A stretch of 64,000 nucleotides of DNA from JAIBJN01 sp963748205 (GTDB lineage: Bacteria > Actinomycetota > Thermoleophilia > Gaiellales > Gaiellaceae). The notes under the pieces are model-generated. The model did no database searches, was not told the DNA's origin, and saw only the letters and a program-made list of their open reading frames with translations. A program made the position numbers and the translations under genes. Shown piece after piece: positions 27,083 to 34,924 of this stretch (position 1 is its first letter; each line of letters starts with the position of its first letter). The stretch spans positions 248,001-312,000 of the forward strand of contig CAVVIB010000023.1 of the NCBI GenBank assembly GCA_963748205.1, in the 5' to 3' direction.

Positions 27083-27859
27083 GTGAGGGGTCGAAACGCC
27101 GTTGCGGTCGTGCTCGCCCTCGTCGTGCTCCTGCTGGCGGCGACGACCGCGAGCGCGCAGAGCTGGAGCGAGCGCCGCACGTCCGCGGTCCGCTACCTCC
27201 AGACCCGCTCCGGGGTGGAGAGCTTCGCGTTCATGGACGACCGCGGCCGCCTCTACAGCTACCGCGCGTGGGTGCGCGCCCCCTCCGCCAGCCTTCTGAA
27301 GGCGATGCTGCTCGTCGCCTACCTCAACCGCAGCTCCGTGCGAAACCGGGCGCTGACGGACTCCGACCGCCGCCTGCTCGGGCCCATGATCCGCTGGTCG
27401 GACAACGCGACGGCCGGCTCGGTGCTGAACATCGTCGGCGAGTCCGGCCTCAACCTCGTGGCCAGGCGGGCGAACATGCGCTGGTTCGAGCTGCGCGTGC
27501 CGTGGGGCCTCTCGACCACCACGGCCGCCGACCAGGTTCGCTTCTTCTACCGGATCGACCGCCTGATGCCCGCGAGGCACCGCGCGTACGGCATGAACCT
27601 GCTGCGCAGGATCGTGCCGTCGCAGCGCTGGGGGATCCCGCCGGTGAAGCCCGACGGCTGGTTCATCCACTTCAAGGGCGGCTGGGGCACGGGCACGGGC
27701 CGCGTCACGCACCAGTCCGCGCTGCTGAGGACGGCGACGAAGCGGATCGCGCTCTCGGTCATCACCGAGTGGAACCCGAACCACACGTACGGCACCTGGA
27801 CGATCCGCGGCGTCGCAGCGCGCATGCTGAAGCGGCCGCTCCCGCTCGCCCCTCAGTAG
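27083..27859 (+). CDS. Secreted serine hydrolase, class A beta-lactamase fold
   Basis: A signal peptide (residues 1-25, ending TTASAQ) precedes a penicillin-recognising domain. The SxxK motif is Ser70-Leu-Leu-Lys73 in APSASLLKAMLLVAYL. SDN is Ser106-Asp107-Asn108 in IRWSDNATAGSV, and the KTG-like triad is Lys198-Gly-Gly in FIHFKGGWGTG. The omega-loop glutamate of true class A lactamases is not evident, so a DD-peptidase or esterase role is as likely as drug hydrolysis. The GTG start at 27083 directly precedes the signal sequence. Confidence 0.8.
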   Translation: MRGRNAVAVVLALVVLLLAATTASAQSWSERRTSAVRYLQTRSGVESFAFMDDRGRLYSYRAWVRAPSASLLKAMLLVAYLNRSSVRNRALTDSDRRLLGPMIRWSDNATAGSVLNIVGESGLNLVARRANMRWFELRVPWGLSTTTAADQVRFFYRIDRLMPARHRAYGMNLLRRIVPSQRWGIPPVKPDGWFIHFKGGWGTGTGRVTHQSALLRTATKRIALSVITEWNPNHTYGTWTIRGVAARMLKRPLPLAPQ

Positions 27860-28058
27860 CCCGGGACCAAACGAAAACGAGGAGCCCGGAAACTCTCACC
27901 CCGGCTGGCTGCGGCGACCGCCGAGGATGTCCGCACTCCTCGCTTTCTGGACCCGGTATCGGCCTGCGGCGGCGCATCCTTGAGGCTTTCTGCACACATT
28001 CCTTACAGGTCGGGTTAAGGCGCGTTTGCGGGCGCTTGCCAGCGGCGATGTAGGAGTC

Positions 28059-28157
28059 ATGCTCCGCGGCTTCAGGCTCGTCGTCCTCATGTGGGCTGCT
28101 CGTCGCGCCTGGAACCTGTGGCAGCGCCGGCGCGCGGCCCGGACGACCGGCCGCTAG
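28059..28157 (+). CDS. Possible 32-residue small basic protein
   Basis: An ATG 6 nt after TAGGAG opens a frame of 32 residues (MLRGFRLVVLMWAARRAW, then a strongly basic end with two Arg clusters). The first half could form one amphipathic or membrane helix. Its stop overlaps the stop of the converging HExxH membrane-protein gene by 4 nt, matching the spacing style of real genes here. The rest of 27860-28154 holds no other candidate gene. Confidence 0.3.
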   Translation: MLRGFRLVVLMWAARRAWNLWQRRRAARTTGR

Positions 28158-29065
28158 GGGAAGCGCGAGCTTCCGGGATCCAGGTCGAGGCTCCCGCCGT
28201 CCCTGCACTCGGGCGGGACGCGGTACTCGGCGGTAGCGATGCCGCGGCCGCTGTTCTCGGCGAGCTGCTGCGCCATCAGGCGGCGCGCCTCGTCCTCGCT
28301 CAGGCCGAGCCGGCGCCCGAGCTCGACGCCCGACTGGAGCGCGTAGCACTCGGTCACCCCCTCGTTCCCCTCGCCGCGCAGGTGCCAGGCCTCGTGCGCG
28401 AGCACCGAGATCGCCCGCCCCGTCTGGCTGCCGGTGACCTCGCCGTCGAAAGCGAGGCGGTAGAGGTCGAGGCACCGCTCGGGCGTGAGGTAGGCGAGCT
28501 CGCCGCCGACCTGCGCCACCCCGTCGGCGTGCTGCACGGCGCCGACGTACTCGCCCGACTCGTCGCAGCGGATGCGGACGTCCTTCCCCGCGATCTGTGA
28601 CGCCTCGGCCGAGAAGCGCTCCTGCGCCTCCGCGCGTGTCTCCGTCGAGAGCGAGTCCCAGCCCGTGTTCCTGTCGACGAGCCAGAACGTGAGCGCGAGC
28701 GCCGCGATGATGCCCACGCCCCAGAGGAACCGGCGCACGGCGGGCCAGCGGCTCTCGTCCTCCCAGATCTCGTCGTCCTCGTACTCCTCGTCGCCTTCGT
28801 CGTCCTCGTCCTCGGGCCAGCCGAGGTAGCCGTAGCGCTCGCGGTCGATCGGCTGCGGCCCGCGGTCGGGCCGCGGAGCGGGCGGGCGGGTGAGCGCGCC
28901 GAAGAAGAAGTTGATCTCGAGCCCGAGCGCGATGACGAACGCGACCCAGACCGGGATCGTCGAGCGCAGGTCGTGCACGCCCAGGATCCAGGCGACCACG
29001 AACACGGCGAGCGCGGCGCGCAGCGCGAAGGGCAGCATCGGCAGCCGGTCGAGGACTCTGTGCAC
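28154..29065 (-). CDS. Membrane protein with HExxH metalloprotease-like motif
   Basis: Two N-terminal helices (about 13-30 and 36-57) and a third (111-130) surround a very acidic loop (EDEDDEGDEEYEDDE). The extracytoplasmic C-terminal domain contains VLAHEAWHLRGEGNEGVTECYA, where His224-Glu225-x-x-His228 plus the downstream Glu of NEGVTE matches a gluzincin-like zinc site. Three cysteines flank it (C167, C198, C240). It may be a small secreted-side zinc peptidase. I know no characterised relative. Confidence 0.7.
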   Translation of the reverse strand: MHRVLDRLPMLPFALRAALAVFVVAWILGVHDLRSTIPVWVAFVIALGLEINFFFGALTRPPAPRPDRGPQPIDRERYGYLGWPEDEDDEGDEEYEDDEIWEDESRWPAVRRFLWGVGIIAALALTFWLVDRNTGWDSLSTETRAEAQERFSAEASQIAGKDVRIRCDESGEYVGAVQHADGVAQVGGELAYLTPERCLDLYRLAFDGEVTGSQTGRAISVLAHEAWHLRGEGNEGVTECYALQSGVELGRRLGLSEDEARRLMAQQLAENSGRGIATAEYRVPPECRDGGSLDLDPGSSRFP

Positions 29066-29284
29066 GCCTTGACGGTAGTCCGGGCGGCCCGGTCTCCGGG
29101 GGCCCGGCGCACGATTTTCCGGTCCCGTGCGTCTGTGCTTGTGACCCGGCAGGCCGTCACCGGGAGAGCACAGAGGGGAGCGGTGCGGGCTTTAGGACTG
29201 ACGCCGCGCTCGTGCCGCCGTCCTGGTCACCGTGCTCGCGCAGAGCTCGAGCGGCCTGCCGGGTCCCGAACAGGAAGGGGAGTC

Positions 29285-30748
29285 ATGCGCAGGATCGGGA
29301 TCGGAGCGGTGCTCGTCGCGGCCGTCCTCGCCTTGGCGACGTCCGCGGCCACGGCGCCGTCGAACGCCGATGAGCTGCTGAAGGACGAGCGGCACTTCCT
29401 CGAGCAATCCAAGAAGACCTACACCGGCGGCCAGAAGGCCGCCCAGGCACTGAACATGGAGGTCGTGGGCCAGACCGACCTGGGCGGTCGCGGCTTCAAC
29501 GCCGACGTCTGGGTGCACGAGGGCTACGCCTACGTCGGCCACTGGGGCTTCAGCGACTGGGCGAGCGGCTCCAAGACGCGGTTCTGCCCGTCACCGCCCA
29601 AGAACGGGGTCGCGGTCGTCGACGTGTCGGACCCGTCCGATCCGACGATGGTCTCGCGCCTCGTCAACCCAACCGGGACCTCGGCCGAGGACGTGACCGT
29701 CTTCCAGGCGAGGTTCGGACCGTTCGCGGGTCGCGACATCGCTGCGATCGGCCTGCAGGTCTGCGGTGGCTCCAGCGCGGACACGAGCTTCGCCCGCGGG
29801 CTCATGCTCTTCGACGTCACGAACCCGGAAAGCCCCGTCAGGCTCGGCCTGCTCGACACCGGCTGCTGCACGCGCGGTGTGCACGAGCTCGAGTTCGAGC
29901 ACCGCGCGGACCTGGGCCGGACCTTCGTGTACGCGTCCGTGCCGACGAGCGAGTACGAGGATCCCGGCTCGCCGAGCGGCTACCGGGACGTGCAGGGGCG
30001 CGGAGACTTCAGGCTCATCGACGTGACGAACCCCGCCGCTCCGGTCGAGGTCTCGGACTGGGGCGTCATTCACGACGCCGGCGGGCCGCTCAACCCGGGG
30101 CAGGGGTGCGACCCCGACCCGGTCTACGGCCACAGCGTCGAGCCGTCTGCCGACGGCAGGCTCGCGTTCGTCTCCTACTGGGACAGCGGCTTCGTCGCGC
30201 TCGACGTGACGAACCCGGCCAATCCGGTGCTGCGCGGCCACACCGTCTACGGCACGGACGAGGACGGCGACGCCCACTCGTCGATGTACGACGACGCCCG
30301 CCGGCTGCTCTTCTCGGCCGACGAGGACTTCGGGAAGAACTGCGGGCCGGACATCGAGCCCGGGTACGGGTACCTCCGTATCTGGGACTACTCGAACCTC
30401 GCAGCGCCCACGCAGATCGGCGAGTACCGGACGCCGAACTCGACCGGCGGCGCACTCTCCCTCGGCTCGGGGGACTACACGATCCATAACCCGATGCTGA
30501 TGGGGACCGACGTGTACATCTCCTGGTACTCGGACGGCGTTCGCGTCGTGGACGCGAGCGATCCGACGAATCCCCAGGAGGTGGCGTACTTCGTGCCGCC
30601 GGCCGGCCAGAACCCGGTGAAGCCCGCACAGCGAGGGACGCTCTCTCAGACCCCGCAGGTCTGGGGCGTGTTCGTGGACGAGGAGTCCGGGCTCGTCTAC
30701 GCGAGCGACATGAACACGGGCCTCTGGATCCTCAGGCGCACGGACTGA
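29285..30748 (+). CDS. Secreted LVIVD-repeat beta-propeller protein
   Basis: A signal peptide (residues 1-24) is followed by repeats of the LVIVD type: GVAVVDVSDPSDPTMVSRL, LMLFDVTNPESPVRLG, FRLIDVTNPAAPVEVSDW, FVALDVTNPANPVLRGH and VRVVDASDPTNPQEVAYF. Together these should close a beta-propeller. It is probably cell-surface or extracellular, with no catalytic residues discernible. The length of 487 residues is usual. The ATG at 29285 has GGAAGGGGAG upstream. Two terminator-like hairpins follow. Confidence 0.88.
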   Translation: MRRIGIGAVLVAAVLALATSAATAPSNADELLKDERHFLEQSKKTYTGGQKAAQALNMEVVGQTDLGGRGFNADVWVHEGYAYVGHWGFSDWASGSKTRFCPSPPKNGVAVVDVSDPSDPTMVSRLVNPTGTSAEDVTVFQARFGPFAGRDIAAIGLQVCGGSSADTSFARGLMLFDVTNPESPVRLGLLDTGCCTRGVHELEFEHRADLGRTFVYASVPTSEYEDPGSPSGYRDVQGRGDFRLIDVTNPAAPVEVSDWGVIHDAGGPLNPGQGCDPDPVYGHSVEPSADGRLAFVSYWDSGFVALDVTNPANPVLRGHTVYGTDEDGDAHSSMYDDARRLLFSADEDFGKNCGPDIEPGYGYLRIWDYSNLAAPTQIGEYRTPNSTGGALSLGSGDYTIHNPMLMGTDVYISWYSDGVRVVDASDPTNPQEVAYFVPPAGQNPVKPAQRGTLSQTPQVWGVFVDEESGLVYASDMNTGLWILRRTD

Positions 30749-30770
30749 TCGCCGACCCCAGCAAGGCGGT

Positions 30771-30798
30771 CGAACGGCGCCCTTCGGGGCGCCGTTCG
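30771..30798 (+). terminator. 12-bp hairpin with TTCG tetraloop
   Basis: CGAACGGCGCCC (30771-30782) pairs perfectly with GGGCGCCGTTCG (30787-30798) around the exceptionally stable loop TTCG, 23 bp after the LVIVD-protein stop. There is no T-tract, which is common for GC-rich actinobacterial terminators. Confidence 0.7.
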
Positions 30799-30829
30799 GC
30801 GTTCCGGGGCCGGTTCGGAGGCCGCGGGG

Positions 30830-30850
30830 TCACCCAAGTGGGTGATTTTT
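30830..30850 (+). terminator. Short hairpin with T5 tail
   Basis: TCACCC-AAGT-GGGTGA (30830-30845) is followed directly by TTTTT, a classical intrinsic terminator shape on the plus strand. It is a back-up to the hairpin 32 bp upstream or an attenuator before the TadG-like gene. Confidence 0.55.
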
Positions 30851-30973
30851 CGCTGCACACCGTGGGGTTTCTGCATGTGGCGGCGTCTGTGCCTGTACCG
30901 CATCGACTCACCACGGAGGCAACGCCGCATGCAGTACCCAGTCCCTCCACTTCGCGAGCGCGCGCGCGTCGAC

Positions 30974-31907
30974 ATGCGCTCACGGGCCCTGTACAGGAAG
31001 ATCCGACGAGCGGGGCCAGGTCGCCGTCCTGTTCGCCGTCTTCCTTGCCGTTCTGGCCGGTGCAGCGGCCATGGCGACCGACGTCGGCTCCTGGTACCGG
31101 GCCGACAGGGCGGCTCAGGCGACTGCCGATGCGGCGGCGCTCGCCGGGGCGCAGGGCCTGCACCTGAGCACGGACGATGCTGAGGCGCTCGCGGAGGAAT
31201 ACGCGGAGAAGAACGGCGGCGGCGACATCACGGTCTCGTTCGGCACCAGAGTCGTCCCGAACGACCTCATCACCGTGACCGTGGCGCGCCCTGCGCCCGG
31301 GTACTTCAGCAAGATCTTCGGCATCGAAGAGGTGGAGGTCCAGGCCCGCGCGACCGCTCGTGCGGGCATCCCCTCCAAGGCGCGCGGCGTGGCGCCGATC
31401 GCCGTGGACGAGCGGCACCCGATGCTGCAGTGCCGCTGCTGGGGCGAGCCGACACAGCTTGCCCTACGCAACTTGCACAACCCGGGCGGGAGCGACGCCG
31501 CAGGCGCGTTCAGCCTCGTCAACCTGGACAGCCTCTACAACAGTGGGAACATCGGCGCCGAGACGCTTGCCGAGTGGATCCTCGACGGCTACGAGGACGA
31601 GCTCCCGCTGGGCATCTACCGCTCGGCCCCGTCCGCGGACTTCAACTCGGGACACATCCGGAGCGCGATCAACACGCGGCTTGGGACCGAGCTCCTCTTC
31701 CCCGTCTACCGCTCGATCGTCGAGGGGGGCTCGCAGGCCGAGTACGAGATCGTCGCCTGGGTGGGGTTCGTCCCCACCTCGTTCACCGGCGGCGGAAGCA
31801 GGGGCACGATCCACGGCTACTTCACGCAGGTGATCTGGCACGGCCTCGCGGACGAGACCGGCACGGTGCCCGACATGGGCGTGCGCACGATCAGCCTGAC
31901 CGAGTGA
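30974..31907 (+). CDS. TadG-like pilus-assembly/Flp-associated membrane protein, frameshifted near the N-terminus
   Basis: After a basic start (MRSRALYRKIRR), the sequence in the next frame reads RGQVAVLFAVFLAVLAGAAA and then ATDVGSWYRADRAAQATAD. This is the single N-terminal helix and following DxxxxxxxxxxxQxAADAAALAGA pattern of TadG-like proteins. One indel near 31005-31012 joins them. The extracytoplasmic remainder (about 250 residues) is beta-rich with no catalytic motif and has a CRCW pair. No other tad/flp genes are adjacent, so it stands alone. Confidence 0.7.
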
Positions 31908-31911
31908 CGGT

Positions 31912-31980
31912 GCGCCCGGTGCGCGGCGGCGTTGATCGCTCCGTCGGCAGGCGCTTATCTCGGCGCCGCGCACCGGGCGC
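31912..31980. terminator. 17-bp perfect inverted repeat between convergent genes
   Basis: GCGCCCGGTGCGCGGCG (31912-31928) is exactly complementary to 31964-31980, with a 35-nt spacer. It lies between the stop of the TadG-like gene (31907) and the stop of the TIR-like gene (31995). A bidirectional terminator is the simplest reading. The long spacer is unusual for that role and could host a small structured RNA. Confidence 0.6.
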
Positions 31981-31994
31981 CAGCCGTCCCCGGC

Positions 31995-32912
31995 TTAGAA
32001 CGCGTTTGCGGCCGACTTCCACTCCTGGAGGCGCTGCGCGATGAGCTGGGCCCGCTCCTCCTCGCTCCCGCCGTCCAGCACCTCGAGGTCCGAGGGGTCG
32101 GCGCGAAGGTAAACGCCGGAGGTTCGGGCCCTCATCCCGGGGTCGCTCTCCGACCGTGTCGTCCAGTATCCGGTGGCGCGGTCGGCGGTCTCGACCCTGA
32201 CCTCGCCAGTGCCCTCGAGCTGAGGGGCGTTCGGGTGTCTAGGGCGCTCGCCGTTCCAGTAGTAGAAGACGCCGGCCGGATCCCGGCGCTCTTTCGCCGC
32301 CTCGCTCCAGTAGCGGGCCGAAAGGGTCCCGTCCTCCTGCCAGGCCCGGCCGGTCACGTTCAGGCCCCCGTCGCGGTCCCGCGAGATGCGCAGGAGGCTG
32401 ACCGCCGAAGGCTCTTCCTCGCTCCGCGCGGTGAGTGAGAGCTGCCACCACAATCCCTCGACCACGCTGCGGCGACCCTCGGTCTCGATCGCAGTGCGGA
32501 GCTTCTGGTTGATCGCGCGAACCTCCGCCGGGCTGGTGGCCGGGTCGTAGCGGACGGAGGTCAGCCCGAGCAGGTCGCTCGGCAGCTTCGAGCCGTTCGC
32601 GTGGAGGATGAAGGTGCGCCGGATGCCGAGCGCGCCGCCGAACAGCCCGGCCTCGAACACCACGTTGTCGCGGGGCGACGCCTGGCCGGACTGGGACGCA
32701 TCCGTCTCGGTCCAGTCGTCCTGGGCGAACACGAACGCGGCGAAATCGACCTCCTGGGAGAGCTCGACGAGCCGGTCGAGGGTGGACCGCCCCGGGTTGA
32801 ACGTGGTCGTCCATGGCTCGACGTCGGCGACGTCTGCGAGCCCCCGGGTGATCGCCTGGAGAAGCTTGGTCTGCTTGCCCGACGACCCAAGAAATATGCG
32901 CGGCTTGTTCAT
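31995..32912 (-). CDS. TIR-like domain protein (Cap12/PF10137-type) with unassigned C-terminal domain
   Basis: Residues 1-125 match the predicted nucleotide-binding TIR-like domain of CBASS/Pycsar effectors: RIFLGSSGKQ, NPGRSTLDRLVEL, VDFAAFVFAQDD and PRDNVVFEAGLFGGALG, where Glu87 is the expected catalytic glutamate for NAD+ cleavage. After a helical linker, residues about 150-290 form a beta-rich domain (GLWWQLSL, GGLNVTGRAW, GVFYYWNGERP, EGTGEVRVE, GYWTTRSE) that is neither STING nor SAVED by eye. It may be a ligand sensor. No cyclase (CD-NTase) gene is adjacent; neighbours are a TadG-like gene and a divergent CBS gene. An abortive-infection role is inference. Confidence 0.8.
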   Translation of the reverse strand: MNKPRIFLGSSGKQTKLLQAITRGLADVADVEPWTTTFNPGRSTLDRLVELSQEVDFAAFVFAQDDWTETDASQSGQASPRDNVVFEAGLFGGALGIRRTFILHANGSKLPSDLLGLTSVRYDPATSPAEVRAINQKLRTAIETEGRRSVVEGLWWQLSLTARSEEEPSAVSLLRISRDRDGGLNVTGRAWQEDGTLSARYWSEAAKERRDPAGVFYYWNGERPRHPNAPQLEGTGEVRVETADRATGYWTTRSESDPGMRARTSGVYLRADPSDLEVLDGGSEEERAQLIAQRLQEWKSAANAF

Positions 32913-33005
32913 GCGCGGTTTAACTTTCGGTCAAGCGACTGGGGCCAGCGTACTGGATCACGGAAACGGGTCTAAGATCGCACAACGAAGAGGAGAGGAG
33001 GCACG

Positions 33006-33437
33006 ATGGCGAAAATCGTTCGCGACGCGATGACCGAGGATCCTCGCTCGATCGGCGCATCGGCGTCGGTGGTCGAGGCCGCGCGACTGATGCGGGAGGG
33101 GCACATCGGCTCGCTCCCGGTTACGGAGGACGAGCGGCTCGTCGGGATGATCACCGACCGGGACATCACGACGAGAGTGGTCGCCGAGAGTGCGGCCCCC
33201 GAGACGACGTCGGTCGGCGACGTCTACTCCCGCGACCTCATCAGCGTCGAGCCCGACCACGACCTCGAAGAGGCGCTCGAGCTGATGGCCCGCCACCAGG
33301 TTCGGCGGCTGCCCGTCGTCGAGAACGGAAGGCTCGTCGGCGTGGTCGCGCAGGCTGACATCGCACTCAAGGACAACGAGAGGACCGGGGAGCTCGTCGG
33401 GGCGATCTCCGCGCCCTCGGAGGAAGAGCGCAGGTAG
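33006..33437 (+). CDS. CBS-domain pair protein
   Basis: It consists of two tandem CBS motifs in 143 residues: MTEDPRSIGASASVVEAARLM with LVGMITDRDITTRV, and YSRDLISVEPDHDLEEALELM with LVGVVAQADIAL. Stand-alone CBS pairs bind adenosine nucleotides (AMP, ATP, SAM) and often act as stress or energy sensors. There is a ribosome-binding GAGAGGAGG just upstream of the ATG. It is divergent from the TIR-like gene with 93 bp between starts. Confidence 0.92.
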   Translation: MAKIVRDAMTEDPRSIGASASVVEAARLMREGHIGSLPVTEDERLVGMITDRDITTRVVAESAAPETTSVGDVYSRDLISVEPDHDLEEALELMARHQVRRLPVVENGRLVGVVAQADIALKDNERTGELVGAISAPSEEERR

Positions 33438-33560
33438 CACCCAGAAGTCCGGACAGCACGAATGGCCTTACCTTGAAGGTTCGTTAGCCCGGATGCTTCG
33501 AGGACTGCCTCAGCCAGTCCACTGCGGGGCAACAAGCCTCGCGACCCTAAGGAGGGCCTC

Positions 33561-34274
33561 ATGAAACCCACCATCGTTCTCGTGCACGGCGCGTTCGCCG
33601 AGTCGGCAAGCTGGGACAACGTCATCGACACGCTCGAGGGCGCGGGGCACCCCGTGATCGCCGCGGCCAACCCGCTCCGAGACCTGGCCACCGACGCTGC
33701 CAGCGTCGCCGATGTCGTCCGCGCGGTGGAAGGGCCGGTCCTGCTCGTGGCCCACTCCTACGGCGGAGCTGTGATCACGAACGTGCCGGCCGACGCCGGC
33801 GAGATCACCGGGCTCGTCTACGTGGCGGCCTTCGCACCGGACGCCGGCGAGAGCGCCTTCGATCTCGCCGGGATGTTCCCCGGCAGCACGCTCGGTGACG
33901 CGGTGCGGCCCGTCCCGCGCAGTGACGGCACGACCGACCTGTACATCATCCAGGACCGGTTCCACGACCAGTTCTGCGCAGACGTGCCGGCGCCGCAGGC
34001 GGCGCGGATGGCGGCGACGCAGCGGCCGGCGACTCAGGAGGCGCTCACCGCCCCGTCCGGCGAAAGGCCCCTGTGGCGCGAGCTGCCGTCGTCGTTCGTG
34101 ATCGCCGAGGACGACCGCAACATCCCGGCGGAGCTGCAGCACTTCATGGCCGAGCGCGCCGGCGCGCAGCGGACGCTCGCGATCCCCGGCGCGTCCCATG
34201 CGGTCGCCGTCTCGCAGCCCCAGGCGACGGCTGACCTGATCCTGGAGGCGGCGGCGGTGCCAGCAGCCGTTTGA
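33561..34274 (+). CDS. Alpha/beta hydrolase (salicylate-esterase/pyrethroid-hydrolase-like)
   Basis: It starts MKPTIVLVHGAFAESASWDNVI, the oxyanion strand typical of this subfamily. The nucleophile elbow is VAHSYGGAVI (Ser66), the acid is probably in VIAEDDRNIP and the histidine in IPGASHAVAVSQPQ. The length of 237 is typical. The ATG follows AAGGAGGGCCTC. It is cytoplasmic. The ester or C-C substrate is unknown. A strong hairpin follows the stop. Confidence 0.88.
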   Translation: MKPTIVLVHGAFAESASWDNVIDTLEGAGHPVIAAANPLRDLATDAASVADVVRAVEGPVLLVAHSYGGAVITNVPADAGEITGLVYVAAFAPDAGESAFDLAGMFPGSTLGDAVRPVPRSDGTTDLYIIQDRFHDQFCADVPAPQAARMAATQRPATQEALTAPSGERPLWRELPSSFVIAEDDRNIPAELQHFMAERAGAQRTLAIPGASHAVAVSQPQATADLILEAAAVPAAV

Positions 34275-34295
34275 CCCACTCCAACTAAGTACCTC

Positions 34296-34324
34296 GCGCG
34301 GGGCCTCAGTCCGAGGCCCCGCGC
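34296..34324. terminator. 12-bp perfect hairpin between convergent genes
   Basis: GCGCGGGGCCTC (34296-34307) pairs fully with GAGGCCCCGCGC (34313-34324) around the loop AGTCC. It lies between the hydrolase stop and the GAF-gene stop and would serve both strands. Confidence 0.8.
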
Positions 34325-34334
34325 GGCGTGCCGA

Positions 34335-34883
34335 CTAGGCCGGCTGCCGCGCGGCCATTCGTAGCGCGTCGAGTGTCTCGCCGATCAGAGCGGCGAGCGC
34401 GTGGATGTTCGTCTCGTCGGCTTCGTCGAAGTCGCGCCCGCCGCTCTTGTCGCTCAGCTGCAGCAGACCGTAGGCTCGACCGTCCTCGCCGCAGACGCTC
34501 GTGGCCAGCCAGCCCCGCATCGGCGGGTGGTCGTCCGCGAGCGGCCCGAAGCCGTTGTAGAGCGGGTGCGCCAGGACCTCGGCTTCGGTCAGACGGACGA
34601 CTTGGCCGGGCGGGATCGTCATCCCGTGCAGGCCGAAGCCCTTCGGATCGATTCGGAAGTCGCGGAACGCGGCGTATTTCTCGCTCAGGCTGAAGTACTT
34701 GCGCGCCTGCGACGGGTCCTCGCCGACCCAGAGCTTGAGGGCCGCCTGCTCGGCCCCGGTCAGCGCGCGGGCGATCTGGCAGGTGCGGCGCAGGAGCGCG
34801 TCGAGCTGGGCGGCGAGCTTCGACTCGAGCGAGGAGGCGTCGAGGATCGGTGTGAGCTCGATTCCGACCTCACCCGTCTGCAT
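34335..34883 (-). CDS. GAF-domain protein
   Basis: One GAF domain fills most of the 182 residues: LRRTCQIARALTGAEQAALKLW at the start, GWLATSVCGEDGRAYGLLQLSDK in the middle, and FDEADETNIHALAALIGETL as the final helix. The VCGEDGRAYGLLQLSDKSGGRDFDEAD segment is the classical GAF core. No output domain is attached, so it may be a free sensor (a light, redox or small-molecule ligand is possible) or act through a partner. It runs in the same direction as the enolase-family gene, with 41 bp between them. Confidence 0.85.
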   Translation of the reverse strand: MQTGEVGIELTPILDASSLESKLAAQLDALLRRTCQIARALTGAEQAALKLWVGEDPSQARKYFSLSEKYAAFRDFRIDPKGFGLHGMTIPPGQVVRLTEAEVLAHPLYNGFGPLADDHPPMRGWLATSVCGEDGRAYGLLQLSDKSGGRDFDEADETNIHALAALIGETLDALRMAARQPA

Positions 34884-34924
34884 TGCACCAGCCTAACGCG
34901 CGGATAAAGGGGCCGTGGACACGC

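Noticed and set aside
25208..27784. 858-codon minus-strand open frame opposite the sigma-factor and hydrolase genes
   Set aside because: It is a high-GC shadow frame without domain-like sequence, lying antisense to clearly recognisable genes.
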